The translations under genes were made by a program, and so were the position numbers. Shown piece by piece: positions 49,970 to 58,966 of a stretch of 64,000 bases of DNA. Below the pieces are notes generated by a model. The model saw only the letters and a program-made list of their open reading frames with translations. It had not been told where the DNA came from and did no database searches. Source of the stretch: Palsa-504 sp963744575. Its GTDB lineage: Bacteria > Actinomycetota > Actinomycetes > Streptosporangiales > Streptosporangiaceae. How positions within the stretch are numbered: the stretch's first letter is position 1; each line of letters opens with the position of its first letter. The stretch is taken from positions 1 through 64,000 of the forward strand of contig CAVUUF010000009.1 in the NCBI GenBank assembly GCA_963744575.1, given 5' to 3'.

Positions 49970-51624
49970 CCCACAGCTCCCCTGGTCGGCGCTTGAGCCG
50001 CCTCGGGGGGCGGCTTCGCCCGGGACCGCCGGTCCGGGACCGAAGACCGGGCGCGCAGCATCACGATGACCAGCCAGACGGTGGCCGCGGCGAGCACCGC
50101 GGGTGTCACCCCGTGCCTGATCACGGGCTGCAGCCAGCCGAGTCCGGCCGGCAGCGTCGCGTCGGTCTGCCGCGCGGGCAGGTAGCCGAATCCGAGCGCG
50201 GCGGTCCTGGCCAGCAGCAGCCAGGTCAGCCCTTCGACCCCTTGCAGGCCCGCCGCGGCGGACCCCAGCGGGACCAGCGGCAGCAGCGCCCAGCCGAGCG
50301 CGTCGTACCACGGCAGCACGTAGGGCCAGGCGAACAGCCAGGCCAGGGCGAGCGCGAAGGGCACCGCGGCGTACCCGGCCCGGCCCTGCGCCCGCCAGCC
50401 CGCCGCGCCCGGCAGCCCGCGGATCAGCAGCACGGCGAGCAGCACGGCCAGCGCGGCCGCCCCGGCCTTCACGATGTCGGTCGCGGCCGTCCCGGCCACG
50501 GCGAGATGAACGACCGTCCGGATCACCCGCCACGGCGAGCCGATCGACACCATGTCGCTCGCCCGGGACGACTGCTCGAGCATGGCGGACCCGCCGATGG
50601 CCACCGCCAGCCCCGCGGTCACCGCGAACCCGGCGCCGAGCGCCGCCAGCCGCGGCGCCAGCTCCCGCCATCGCCGCCCGGCCAGCAGGACCATCGCGAC
50701 GGCGAGTCCCAGACCGACCAGCGCGGCCGTGACCTTGATCGCAAGCCCCAGGCCGACCAGCATCCCGGCGATCGCCGCTGCGCTTACCCGGGGGGACGAC
50801 CCCCCGGGATCCCCCCGATCCTGGGGGGGAACCGTCCCCCCCAGACCCCCGCGGCCCCCACGGGCCCCGGACATCACCGACACGGCGGCGACGCCGAACA
50901 CGACCGCCTGGCCGTCCACGTGCGCCCCGGCCACGAGCACCTGGAGCAGCAGCGGGTTGGCGGCCCACAGCAGGGCCGCACGCAGCTGCCGCGCCGGATC
51001 CCGGCGCGTCATCCGGTGCAGCAGCAGCGCGGTGACGGCGAAAGCGGCCAGGTTGGCCAGGCCGAGCACGAACACGGTGAGCCGCACCGAGGTCCCGCCG
51101 GCCAGCGAGGCCAGGCCCTGGATCGCGGTCGCGAGCGGCCCGTAGACCGACGGCGCCCCGGACCAGTCCTGCACGGCCCGGGCCACCGGGTCTCCCAGCG
51201 CGGCCAGCTGGGCCGGCCTGGTGGTGTACGGGTTGTGGCCGGTGACCAGCATCCGCCCGTAGGCGGCGTAGCTGAGGTGGTCCGAGGACCCGATGGGCGG
51301 CACCAGCGTCAGCGCCGCGGCCGCCAGCAGCCCCGCCACCAGGACCGCCCGGGCCGGGAAGGACCAGCCCCGGCGGACCGCTCGCAGCCCGAGAACCAGC
51401 CCGAACGTCCCGGCGGCCAGCCCGGCCGCGGTCAGGCCGACCACGAGGTAGGGCGACGGGTGCAGGCCGAGCGACCACGGCGGCTGACCGGGGCGGCCGG
51501 GCAGCGCCGGCTCCATGACCGACGGTCCGGCCACGGCGACCGCGAACGTGCACGCCACGCTGGCGCCGACGGCGATGAGTCCTGCCCGCCCGGCCGCTCC
51601 CGCGCGCCCTGGCCGCCCGGTCAT
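49966..51624 (-). CDS. MptA/MptB-like polyprenol-phosphomannose mannosyltransferase
   Basis: 552 residues, GT-C fold with about 12 helices. The active-site loop Gly-Ser-Ser-Asp-His-Leu-Ser-Tyr-Ala-Ala-Tyr-Gly-Arg near residue 112 and Gly-His-Asn-Pro-Tyr-Thr-Thr are typical of alpha-1,6-mannosyltransferases of the MptB group. Residues about 251-280 are an odd Gly/Pro/Arg stretch encoded by GC-rich palindromes (see repeat entry) and absent from what I expect of the family. Start overlaps the GT2 stop by 4 bp. Confidence 0.8.
   Translation of the reverse strand: MTGRPGRAGAAGRAGLIAVGASVACTFAVAVAGPSVMEPALPGRPGQPPWSLGLHPSPYLVVGLTAAGLAAGTFGLVLGLRAVRRGWSFPARAVLVAGLLAAAALTLVPPIGSSDHLSYAAYGRMLVTGHNPYTTRPAQLAALGDPVARAVQDWSGAPSVYGPLATAIQGLASLAGGTSVRLTVFVLGLANLAAFAVTALLLHRMTRRDPARQLRAALLWAANPLLLQVLVAGAHVDGQAVVFGVAAVSVMSGARGGRGGLGGTVPPQDRGDPGGSSPRVSAAAIAGMLVGLGLAIKVTAALVGLGLAVAMVLLAGRRWRELAPRLAALGAGFAVTAGLAVAIGGSAMLEQSSRASDMVSIGSPWRVIRTVVHLAVAGTAATDIVKAGAAALAVLLAVLLIRGLPGAAGWRAQGRAGYAAVPFALALAWLFAWPYVLPWYDALGWALLPLVPLGSAAAGLQGVEGLTWLLLARTAALGFGYLPARQTDATLPAGLGWLQPVIRHGVTPAVLAAATVWLVIVMLRARSSVPDRRSRAKPPPEAAQAPTRGAVG
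50787..50872. repeat. REP-like palindromic insert inside coding sequence
   Basis: Two strong hairpins in a row: CCCGGGGGG (50787-50795) with CCCCCCGGG (50800-50808), and CTGGGGGG (50821-50828) with CCCCCCAG (50836-50843), followed by more C/G runs. It adds about 29 residues to the mannosyltransferase in frame. Confidence 0.65.
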
Positions 51625-52331
51625 GGCCGTGCGGCGAGCGCCCTGGCGACGTCGGCGAGCTGGTGCGCGCGGTGCAGCTGGGCGCGCGGGCCGGTTCCGG
51701 TGGCCCGATGCGCGAGCTCGACCTCGACCTCGGTGATCCGGAAGCCCTGGCGCAGCAGGTCGATGGTGAGCGCGGTCTCCACCCCCCAGCCAGGGGCCAG
51801 CGGCCGCGCCGCCTCGAACGCGGCCCGGGTCAGGCAGCGCTGCCCGTTCAGTGGCTGGGCCGGCCGCCAGCCGACCGCACGGCGGATGCCGGCCCCGGAC
51901 AGCCCGACAACCAGGCCGTGCCCGCCGAGCTTGACCGTCGTGGTGAAGACGGCGATGGTCATGTCGGCCGTGCCCGCGATCACCGGATCGGCCAGCGGCC
52001 CGGCCTGCGCGGCCGATTCGGCCAGGTCCGCGTCGAGGAACAGCAGGTGCCGCGGATGCTCGCGGCCCTCGCGCTGGTCGACCAGGCCTACCGCGTTCGC
52101 GGCGGTCTGCATGGCGGCCGCCTTGCCCCGGTTTCGCGCATGCCGGATCACCACGGCGCCCGCCCGGCGGGCGATGACACCGGTGGCGTCCCGGGAGCCG
52201 TCATCGACCACCACGACGAGGCCGACGCCGGCCAGGCCGGACGCAGCCGTCACGGTCGCGTGGATGCGGTCGGCCTCGTTCCGCGCCGGGATGACCACCG
52301 CCACGTCGCCGGCCTGGGAACCTGCTGACAT
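51621..52331 (-). CDS. family 2 glycosyltransferase
   Basis: 236 residues. Val-Val-Ile-Pro-Ala-Arg-Asn-Glu-Ala near residue 12, Val-Val-Val-Asp-Asp-Gly-Ser-Arg-Asp near residue 40, and the Asp-x-Asp in Leu-Phe-Leu-Asp-Ala-Asp-Leu near residue 100 are the GT-A nucleotide-sugar motifs. No membrane helix, so cytosolic. It may make a lipid-linked sugar or act like glucosyl-3-phosphoglycerate synthase relatives; the two following GT-C genes would use polyprenyl-linked sugars. Confidence 0.87.
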   Translation of the reverse strand: MSAGSQAGDVAVVIPARNEADRIHATVTAASGLAGVGLVVVVDDGSRDATGVIARRAGAVVIRHARNRGKAAAMQTAANAVGLVDQREGREHPRHLLFLDADLAESAAQAGPLADPVIAGTADMTIAVFTTTVKLGGHGLVVGLSGAGIRRAVGWRPAQPLNGQRCLTRAAFEAARPLAPGWGVETALTIDLLRQGFRITEVEVELAHRATGTGPRAQLHRAHQLADVARALAARP

Positions 52332-52358
52332 GGGGCCGATCCTAGGCGAACGGGAGCC

Positions 52359-52715
52359 CTAGTTGCGCGGGACCGCCGGCTTCGGCTGGTTCACGGTGGC
52401 GCCATCGACCAGGGTGAACACCGAGTCCAAGCCGGTCACCTGAAGGATCTTGCGGACCGCGGGCTTGGGGGAGGCGATCTCCAGCTCGCCGCCCCGCTCG
52501 CGCACCCGGCGCAGGCAGGAGAGCAGCACGTTCATGCCAGTCGAGTCGCAGAACTCCACGCCGGACATGTCGATCACAACCCGGGTGGGCATGCCATCGA
52601 CCAGGACGGCGCCGAGCTCCCTGTGCATCCGCGGAGCGGTATAGAGATCGATCTCACCGGAGATGGTCACGATTGTGTGATCATCGTGAAATCGACTCGA
52701 GACATTAAGCTCCAC
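52359..52715 (-). CDS. STAS domain anti-sigma factor antagonist
   Basis: 118 residues, a single STAS domain: Thr-Ile-Ser-Gly-Glu-Ile-Asp-Leu-Tyr-Thr-Ala-Pro, then Val-Ile-Asp-Met-Ser-Gly-Val-Glu-Phe-Cys-Asp-Ser-Thr-Gly-Met-Asn-Val-Leu with the Ser that kinases of the RsbW type phosphorylate. It frees a sigma factor by binding the anti-sigma factor. A likely partner, an HATPase protein, is the next gene upstream on the same strand (52830-53282). Confidence 0.9.
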   Translation of the reverse strand: MELNVSSRFHDDHTIVTISGEIDLYTAPRMHRELGAVLVDGMPTRVVIDMSGVEFCDSTGMNVLLSCLRRVRERGGELEIASPKPAVRKILQVTGLDSVFTLVDGATVNQPKPAVPRN

Positions 52716-52829
52716 GAGCCGAACCTTACCGTGCCGGGCGGCCGTAAGCCAGGCAACTGCGCTGAGCGCATCCTTAAAGGTTCCTGGACAAGCAGGCCGG
52801 AAGCGGCGCCGGATCCGGTCCGGCCGTCC

Positions 52830-53282
52830 CTACCCGCTGTCCGCCACGGCCGGGCCGCCCACCGCCGTCATCTCGGTCGGCACCGGCCGGACCGGCACCT
52901 CCGCCCACACGGTGGTGCCCTCGTCGCCCGTGCTGGTACCCCAGCGCCTGGACAGCTTCTCCACGATCCTCAGGCCCCGGCCTCCCGTCGCCCCCTGGGT
53001 TGGTTCGCCCAGTTCAGGCAGGGTCGGCCCGCCGCCGTCGCTGACCGAGACCAGGATGCTGTCGGCGTCGATGCGCCAGGCGACGCGGATCTTCGACCCG
53101 GGCAGCGGCGCCGCGTGCCGCAAGGCGTTGCTGAGCAGCTCGCTGATGACGAGCGCGACGTCACAGACGGCAGAATCGTAGGTGTTGGCCGCGATCAGGT
53201 CCGATACCAGGCGCCGCCGGGCCGCGCCGACGCTTGAAGCGGCGAACGGGAGCAGTAGGTCGCTCGCCTCGGTCACCTCCAT
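52830..53282 (-). CDS. RsbW-like HATPase (anti-sigma factor type)
   Basis: 150 residues. N-box Val-Ile-Ser-Glu-Leu-Leu-Ser-Asn-Ala-Leu-Arg-His-Ala near residue 50, G1 box Val-Ser-Asp-Gly-Gly-Gly near residue 80, and G2 box Gly-Gly-Arg-Gly-Leu-Arg-Ile-Val near residue 100: the HATPase_c_2 fold of RsbW/SpoIIAB-like kinases common in actinomycetes. It would bind a sigma factor and phosphorylate the STAS protein at 52359. No sigma gene is adjacent, so the target is distant. ATG 53282. Confidence 0.88.
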   Translation of the reverse strand: MEVTEASDLLLPFAASSVGAARRRLVSDLIAANTYDSAVCDVALVISELLSNALRHAAPLPGSKIRVAWRIDADSILVSVSDGGGPTLPELGEPTQGATGGRGLRIVEKLSRRWGTSTGDEGTTVWAEVPVRPVPTEMTAVGGPAVADSG

Positions 53283-53514
53283 GTCAGCCCCAGCCCGTCT
53301 GTCCGGCCTTACGCGAACCCGGTACGAGCGAAAATGCCCCGTGAAAGCGTTCCGGAAACACGCGGGTACTCCAGATATCTGAACGGTAACGGCGTCTCAG
53401 CAGAAACCCCCGGCGGCGCCGGCCCGCCTGGCCGGCACGGTAACGTCTCACCGTGAACGTTGTCCGTCGTTGCCGCCGCGCCTGGTCCGCCGGGCAGGCC
53501 GTAGGCTCGCCCCC

Positions 53515-54564
53515 ATGAGGGAGCGCGCACGTGACCAGGGTGGCCCGGGCACGCTGACCGACGACCTGGCGGTTCCCGAGGCGGATCCGTCCGCGCTGCC
53601 CGCCGAGCCGCTCGCCGACCTGGCCGCCAGGTACCAGCTGCGGCCCAGCGCCGCGCGGGCCCGCCTGTTCGCCTACGCCAGGCAGCTGTGGGAGCGGCGG
53701 CACTTCATCGTGGGCTTCGCCACCGCGCGCAACGTCGCGATGTACACCGAGGCCAGGCTGGGCCAGCTGTGGCAGGTGCTCACCCCGCTGCTGAACGCCG
53801 CGGTCTACTACCTGATCTTCGGCATCATCCTGGACACCAGCCGCGGCGTGCCGAAGTTCCTGCCCTTCCTCATCACCGGGATCTTCGTCTTCAACTTCAC
53901 CCAGCGGGCCTTCATCACCACGTCCCGGGTCATGCCGGACAGCCTGCCGCTGATCAGGGCCCTGCCGTTCCCGCGGGCCTGCCTGCCGATCGGCTACGTG
54001 CTCATAGAGCTCGAGCAGCTCGGCATGGCCCTGGTCGTGCTCACGATTATCGTCCTGGCCGCCGGCGAGCCGCTGACCTGGTACTGGCTGCTGGCCATTC
54101 CCGCTTTCCTGCTGCAGGCGGTGTTCAACGTCGGCATGGGCCTGTTCCTGGCCCGGCTGGGCGCCGGGGCCGACGACTTCAGCCAGCTGATGCCGTTCCT
54201 CGTACGGACCTGGATGTACGCCTCCGGTGTGATGTTCAGCATCCAGACGATCAGCACCCTGCGGCATCACCCCACGATCACCTACCTGCTGCAGGTCAAC
54301 CCGGCCGCGGTGTACATCAGCCTGGTGCGCAACGCCATCCTGATGTCCCAGCGCGAGTCCTGGCCGGGCAGCAAGCCGTACAGCGCGGCGAACTGCGCCC
54401 TCTACCACACCGGGAACAAGGCTTACGTCCTGAACAGCGCGTACTGTCACGGGACGGTGTCGATGAACGCGCTGTGGCTGTGGGGGATCGGCTGGGCGAT
54501 CGTGGCACTCGTGATCGGGTTCGTGTTCTTCTGGGAAGCGGAAACGAGGTACGGCCGTGGCTGA
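53515..54564 (+). CDS. ABC-2 type polysaccharide export permease
   Basis: 349 residues. After a polar N-terminus of about 80 residues, six hydrophobic helices and the family stretch Tyr-Leu-Ile-Phe-Gly-Ile-Ile-Leu-Asp-Thr-Ser-Arg-Gly-Val; Phe-Asn-Phe-Thr-Gln-Arg-Ala and Leu-Arg-His-His-Pro-Thr-Ile-Thr-Tyr-Leu-Leu-Gln-Val-Asn-Pro fit teichoic-acid/O-antigen exporters (TagG/Wzm type). A loop with two Cys (about residues 302 and 319) lies before the last helix. ATG 53515. The ATPase gene overlaps its end. Confidence 0.88.
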   Translation: MRERARDQGGPGTLTDDLAVPEADPSALPAEPLADLAARYQLRPSAARARLFAYARQLWERRHFIVGFATARNVAMYTEARLGQLWQVLTPLLNAAVYYLIFGIILDTSRGVPKFLPFLITGIFVFNFTQRAFITTSRVMPDSLPLIRALPFPRACLPIGYVLIELEQLGMALVVLTIIVLAAGEPLTWYWLLAIPAFLLQAVFNVGMGLFLARLGAGADDFSQLMPFLVRTWMYASGVMFSIQTISTLRHHPTITYLLQVNPAAVYISLVRNAILMSQRESWPGSKPYSAANCALYHTGNKAYVLNSAYCHGTVSMNALWLWGIGWAIVALVIGFVFFWEAETRYGRG

Positions 54565-55369
54565 CGGCTCTGTGCCCACCGTCGTCGTCGATGACCTGCA
54601 CGTGGTCTACCGCGTGTACGGCGCGGGCGGCGACAAGGGCACCGCGGCGACCGCGCTGATGCGGGTGATCAAGCGCCAGCGCCGCCCGTCGGTGCGGGAG
54701 GTGCACGCGATCAGGGGCATCTCGTTCGTGATCAACCACGGCAACGCGGTCGGCATCATCGGCCGGAACGGCTCGGGCAAATCAACGCTGCTGCAGGCGA
54801 TCGCCGGCCTGCTCCCGCCGGAGCAGGGCTGCGTCTACACCAGCGGGCAGGCGGCGCTGCTCGGCGTGAACGCCGCGCTCCTCGATGACCTGACCGGAGA
54901 GCGCAACGTAGTGCTCGGCTGCCTGGCCATGGGCATGACCCCGCAGGAGACCAAGGACCGCTACCAGTCCATCGTGGACTTCTCGGGGGTCGGCAACTTC
55001 ATTGACTACCCCATGCGCACCTACTCGACCGGCATGGCACAGCGGCTGCGGTTCTCCATCGCCTCCGCCAAGAACCACGAGATCCTGATGATCGACGAGG
55101 CGCTGGCCACCGGCGACGCGAACTTCCGGGCCAAGAGCCACGAGCGGATCGTCCAGCTGCGCGGGGAGGCCGGCACGGTGTTCCTCGTGGCGCACAACCT
55201 GGCCGAGATCGAGGCGAGCTGCAACCGGGTGATCTGGCTGGAGAAAGGCCAGATCATGCGGCAGGGCTACGACGTCCCCGCGATCGTCGACGCCTACCTG
55301 CGGGCCACCGGCGGCGAGCCGCGAAAACGCGACAAGCCCCAGGGCAGCGAGCACAGCGCCACCGGCTGA
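54557..55369 (+). CDS. ABC transporter ATPase, TagH/Wzt type
   Basis: 270 residues. Walker A Gly-Arg-Asn-Gly-Ser-Gly-Lys-Ser near residue 73, the Wzt-type Tyr-Ser-Thr-Gly-Met-Ala-Gln-Arg-Leu-Arg signature near residue 155, Walker B Ile-Leu-Met-Ile-Asp-Glu-Ala-Leu-Ala-Thr-Gly-Asp, and the His switch Val-Ala-His-Asn. The substitution of Gly-Asp after Ala-Leu-Ala-Thr marks polysaccharide exporters. GTG 54557, 8-bp overlap with the permease. No O-antigen-binding C-terminal domain. Confidence 0.92.
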   Translation: MADGSVPTVVVDDLHVVYRVYGAGGDKGTAATALMRVIKRQRRPSVREVHAIRGISFVINHGNAVGIIGRNGSGKSTLLQAIAGLLPPEQGCVYTSGQAALLGVNAALLDDLTGERNVVLGCLAMGMTPQETKDRYQSIVDFSGVGNFIDYPMRTYSTGMAQRLRFSIASAKNHEILMIDEALATGDANFRAKSHERIVQLRGEAGTVFLVAHNLAEIEASCNRVIWLEKGQIMRQGYDVPAIVDAYLRATGGEPRKRDKPQGSEHSATG

Positions 55370-55468
55370 GGGCGCCCGGGCGGGGTGAGCGGACCCTGGC
55401 CCGCCGATCGGCGCGCCGACCCCCCGCCGCGGCGGCCCGCCTGTCCCCGCAGCCCGCTGACCGGCGCC

Positions 55469-57064
55469 CTAGCCTCCGGCGGGTCGCAGCCGCAGGCACA
55501 TGGTCGTGCCGCCGGACGGACGTGAGCTGGCGGTGACCTCGCCGTGCTGCGCCTCGGCCAGCCGGCGGACGATGAACAGGCCGATGCCGACGCCGCCGAA
55601 CCTGCGGCGATCGCCCGCCTCGCCCTGGAAGAACCGGTCGAAGATGCGCTCGTGGTCGCCATCGGCGATGCCGACGCCCTCGTCTTCCACCATCACCTCG
55701 ATCCAGCCTCCGCCCGGCTCACCTTCCTCTGTTACCTGGGCCCGCACGCTGATCGTGCCGCCGTCGGGCGAGTACTTGAAGGCGTTCTCGAGCAGCTGCC
55801 CGACGATGATGTCGGTGGCCATGGTGTCGCCGCTCGCGGCCGGCAGGCCGGCCGCGATGTCCGCCACCACGACGTGCTTGTCCGACAGCGGCCGGAACGC
55901 GGCCGCGGCCTCGTGCAGGACGGCGCTGAGGTCGAACGGGCCGTTGCTGACCGGCAGCTGGTCCGCACCCGCCCTGGAGCCGAGCAGCAGCTGCTCGACC
56001 AGCCTGCCGAGCGAGCCGGCCCGCTCCGCGATGGTCCGCACCGCCGCGCGCCGCTCGGTGTCCGCGAGCTGGTCCCACCGGCTGGCCAGCGTGCTGGCGA
56101 AGCCCTGCACCACGGTGATCGGCGTGCGCAGCTCGTGGCTGGTCGTGGCCAGGAACAGGTCCTTGGCCTCCTCGAGCTCCTTGGCCGAGGTGACGTCACG
56201 GAAGTCGATGACCAGCTCCCCGCCGTCGGCCAGCGACGTGCACAGGACGTCGAGCCAGCGCCCGTTCGGCAGCTTGCAGTTGAGCGTCGAGCCCGGCTCG
56301 GGCAGCAGGAACGACGGCGGTTTGCCGATGGCGTCCTGGGCCGCCGTCCCGGTGATCCGGTGCGCGGCCGGATTCCACTGCCGCACCAGGCCGGCCTCGT
56401 CGAGCACGGCGATACCGTCCGCGCTGCCGTCGATGACCGCCCGCTCGTGCGCCCGCTGCCTGACCACCTCCTCGAACGCCATCGCGTTGGTGAGGGCCAC
56501 GCCGGCGTGGCCGGCCAGCAGCTCGAGCAGTTCCAGCTCGACATGGCTGAGCTTGCGCCTGCTGTACAGCGCGTACAGCGCGCCGTAGGGCTTGCCCGCC
56601 ACGTGCGACAGGCCGAGCGCGATCGTGTGCAGCCCGGGCAGCGCCGACCAGATCAGGTCGTCGAAGCCGCCCGACTCACCGGTCGCCATCATGACCGTCT
56701 TGCCCGAGCGCATCAGCTCGCCGACCAGGCTGCTGGGCAAGGTGGCGGTCCGGCCGCGCAGCCGGGCCGGCAGCCCGGCCGTGCTGACCAGCCTGAGGGA
56801 GTCATCCTCGATGAGCACGAAGCCGCCGGCGTCGGCGCTGGTCAGCTCGCGAAGGCTGGCCGCAATGCGGTCGAGCACCGATTCCAGGTCGCGTTGTGCG
56901 TTCATGTCGGCGACGACGTCCCCGAGACGGCGCACTACCCTGGCCCGTTCGGCCATATAGTGCCTGGCCACGTCGTCTCCCCCGGCCTGATGCGAGACGT
57001 TGAGAAAGTCCAACAAGTTAGCAGTCGGGTTTCCGCAGGTCGGGCACCGTTCGGGGATGTCCAC
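55469..57064 (-). CDS. sensor histidine kinase with GAF and PAS domains
   Basis: 531 residues from GTG 57064. A short Cys-Pro-Thr-Cys-Gly-Asn-Pro N-terminus, a GAF domain at about 75-205, a PAS domain (Gly-Ile-Ala-Val-Leu-Asp-Glu-Ala-Gly-Leu-Val) at 215-310, the H-box Ser-His-Glu-Leu-Arg-Thr-Pro-Ile near residue 320, and the ATPase with Gln-Leu-Leu-Glu-Asn-Ala-Phe-Lys-Tyr and Gly-Val-Gly-Ile-Gly-Leu. No membrane helix, so it is a soluble sensor. The start is uncertain because no ribosome site precedes it and the frame opens to 57208. No response regulator adjacent. Confidence 0.9.
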   Translation of the reverse strand: MDIPERCPTCGNPTANLLDFLNVSHQAGGDDVARHYMAERARVVRRLGDVVADMNAQRDLESVLDRIAASLRELTSADAGGFVLIEDDSLRLVSTAGLPARLRGRTATLPSSLVGELMRSGKTVMMATGESGGFDDLIWSALPGLHTIALGLSHVAGKPYGALYALYSRRKLSHVELELLELLAGHAGVALTNAMAFEEVVRQRAHERAVIDGSADGIAVLDEAGLVRQWNPAAHRITGTAAQDAIGKPPSFLLPEPGSTLNCKLPNGRWLDVLCTSLADGGELVIDFRDVTSAKELEEAKDLFLATTSHELRTPITVVQGFASTLASRWDQLADTERRAAVRTIAERAGSLGRLVEQLLLGSRAGADQLPVSNGPFDLSAVLHEAAAAFRPLSDKHVVVADIAAGLPAASGDTMATDIIVGQLLENAFKYSPDGGTISVRAQVTEEGEPGGGWIEVMVEDEGVGIADGDHERIFDRFFQGEAGDRRRFGGVGIGLFIVRRLAEAQHGEVTASSRPSGGTTMCLRLRPAGG

Positions 57065-57345
57065 AGCGGAATCGTATCGGGTTAGCCCCGAGGAGGCATG
57101 ATGTCGCAGCTGGACGCTCACCAGCGGAACACGGGCGCTTCGCTTGGTCGTGCCGGAGGCGCGCCGGAAGGCACCGCTTGCTCTGCGGTCACCCGAACAT
57201 CGTGCCACGTGAGCACCCGTGAGTACTCACCATCTGGCGGTGCGCTGATCTATAGTGCTTTTCAAGATACGAGTAACGCCGTTCATCCGGGGCAATCATC
57301 ACGGTATGGCTGTCGTGGAAACGGTCCTCCGCTAGGACGCGGAAC

Positions 57346-57927
57346 ATGGATCAGGCAGAGTCAAGCCCGACGCCGGGCCAGCCGGGGAAAGGCGAGCCGG
57401 AACGGCCGCCGGGACCGCCTACTCCCGGGCCGTCGCCGGATGCCGCGGCGGGAACCGGCGGCGTTCCCGAGCCGGCTGCGCTCGCCGAGTCGCCGATATC
57501 CGCGCTCAGGCTCGAGCATCCCGTCATCGCGGGCTACGACGGCTCCGCGTCAAGCCGCAACGCGCTTGCGTACGCGGCCGGCGTGTCGCAGCGGCTCGGC
57601 CGGCCGCTGCTCGTGGTGTACGTGTGCTCGTCCGGGGTCTACTGCGAGCCGCTGACCGGGCAGGTCGTCGGCGTACCCCGGGACGCTGAGGCGCTGGAGC
57701 GATGGCTGCTCGCCGAGCTCGACCAGGTGACCGGGCACGCCGAAGTGGAGGTGCACGTCCGCACCAGGCGGGGCAGCCCGGCCAGGGAGCTCGCCGCCGC
57801 CGCCGAGGAGTTCAGCGCGGACGCGCTCGTGATCGGGGCGCCGAAGCACATCTGGCATCGGGTGGCGGGTTCCGTCTCCGGATGGCTGGCCCGCCATGCC
57901 CGCTGTCCCGTCATAGTCGTTCCGTAA
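57346..57927 (+). CDS. universal stress protein with long disordered N-terminus
   Basis: 193 residues. The first 50 are Pro/Gly/Ala-rich and disordered. The Usp fold follows: Val-Ile-Ala-Gly-Tyr-Asp-Gly-Ser-Ala-Ser-Ser-Arg near residue 60 and the C-terminal ATP-binding part Val-Ile-Gly-Ala-Pro-Lys-His-x6-Gly-Ser-Val-Ser, which keeps the Gly-x9-Gly-Ser pattern approximately, then Cys-Pro-Val-Ile-Val-Val. ATG 57346, divergent from the histidine kinase; a TATAGT box lies near 57252. Followed by a clear terminator. Confidence 0.85.
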   Translation: MDQAESSPTPGQPGKGEPERPPGPPTPGPSPDAAAGTGGVPEPAALAESPISALRLEHPVIAGYDGSASSRNALAYAAGVSQRLGRPLLVVYVCSSGVYCEPLTGQVVGVPRDAEALERWLLAELDQVTGHAEVEVHVRTRRGSPARELAAAAEEFSADALVIGAPKHIWHRVAGSVSGWLARHARCPVIVVP

Positions 57928-57934
57928 CGCGTGA

Positions 57935-57958
57935 GCCCCGTGCCGCCCGGCACGGGGC
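57935..57958 (+). terminator. strong hairpin between Usp gene and tRNA-Leu
   Basis: GCCCCGTGCC and GGCACGGGGC form a perfect 10-bp stem with a 4-nt loop, 8 bp past the Usp stop. It can serve both the Usp gene and the convergent tRNA-Leu. Confidence 0.75.
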
Positions 57959-57970
57959 CTCACCTCGAGG

Positions 57971-58053
57971 TGGGCGAGGAGGGATTTGAACCCTCACGTC
58001 CTTTCGGACACACGGACCTGAACCGTGCGCGTCTGCCGTTCCGCCACCCGCCC
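57971..58053 (-). tRNA. tRNA-Leu (anticodon CAG)
   Basis: Minus strand: acceptor GGGCGGG/CTCGCCC with one G-T pair, A discriminator, anticodon loop TTCAGGT, long variable arm (TGTGTCCGAAAGGACGT) and T-arm GGGTTCAAATCCC. Complete class II tRNA. Confidence 0.93.
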
Positions 58054-58139
58054 TGGGCAACGAGTAGGTTAGCACGACCGCGAGCGCTCCCGCGCCCCGG
58101 ATACCATCGGGGGCGAGGGACGTGAAGGGAGGTGGCACG

Positions 58140-58946
58140 TTGGGAGTTCTGCAGCGCTTCGAGCGTCGTCTTGAAGGCATGGTCGAAGGTGCCTTCGCGC
58201 GCGCCTTCAGGTCCGAGCTGCAGCCGGTCGAGGTGGCGAGCGCGGTGCAGCGCGAGATGGACGACCGGGCCGCCATCGTGGCCAAGGGACGCACGCTCGT
58301 GCCCAACGATTTCGTCGTCGAGCTGGCCGAGACCGACCACGAGCGCCTCGACGTCTACGCCGAGAGCCTGGGAGTAGAGCTCGCCAACCTGGCCAGGGAC
58401 TACGCCAAGGAACAGGGCTACTCGTTCGTGGGCCCGGTGCGCATGCGGTTCGAGGGATTGCCCGAGATGACCACGGGCACGTTCCGGATCCGCTCCGGCG
58501 TCATCCGCGGCTCCACCATCGAGGGCGGCGAGATCAGGCTGCCTGCCAGCGACCTGCCGCGGACCCAGGGGCGCGGCTTCCCCGGCCACCCGCGGCTGCT
58601 GGTTTCCGGGCCGGGGGCGCCCGGCGGTCCGGCCGGCGGCGAGCAGCACACCTACGAGCTGCAGACGCCGGTGACCCTGCTCGGCCGGGGCACCGACTGC
58701 GACCTGCGGCTGGTGGATCCGGGGGTGTCGCGGCACCACGCGGAGCTCAGGGTGGAAAACGACCAGGTGGTCCTGGTCGACCTGAGCTCCACCAACGGAA
58801 CATTCGTCAACGGTCAGCCGGTCAGGCGGGTGGCGCTCACAGACGGGACGCACGTGTCGCTGGGCCGGACCACGCTGATCTTCCGCCAGGACGGCCAGAA
58901 TCGCGAGGATGGCCAGGGCACTGCCTACTCGCGCACCAGCTACTAG
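58140..58946 (+). CDS. fhaA: FHA domain protein FhaA (DUF3662)
   Basis: 268 residues from TTG 58140, which has GGGAGG 7 bp upstream; a GTG 18 bp earlier lies over that site. N-terminal DUF3662 domain (Phe-Glu-Arg-Arg-Leu-Glu-Gly-Met-Val-Glu-Gly-Ala-Phe-Ala), a short linker, and a C-terminal FHA domain with Leu-Leu-Gly-Arg-Gly, Val-Ser-Arg-His-His-Ala-Glu and Ser-Thr-Asn-Gly-Thr. It binds phosphothreonine made by the Pkn kinases and acts in cell-wall regulation. First gene of the operon. Confidence 0.93.
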   Translation: MGVLQRFERRLEGMVEGAFARAFRSELQPVEVASAVQREMDDRAAIVAKGRTLVPNDFVVELAETDHERLDVYAESLGVELANLARDYAKEQGYSFVGPVRMRFEGLPEMTTGTFRIRSGVIRGSTIEGGEIRLPASDLPRTQGRGFPGHPRLLVSGPGAPGGPAGGEQHTYELQTPVTLLGRGTDCDLRLVDPGVSRHHAELRVENDQVVLVDLSSTNGTFVNGQPVRRVALTDGTHVSLGRTTLIFRQDGQNREDGQGTAYSRTSY

Positions 58947-58966
58947 GTCCAAGGGCGTGGCCGTAC

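Noticed and set aside
49879..52362. Very long plus-strand frame opposite the glycosyltransferase genes
   Set aside because: Composition is that of a GC-rich shadow (Arg/Pro/Gln-rich) without domains; the minus-strand genes have membrane helices and family motifs.
55544..57085. Long plus-strand frame opposite the histidine kinase
   Set aside because: Shadow of the kinase gene; the kinase has complete H, N and G boxes.
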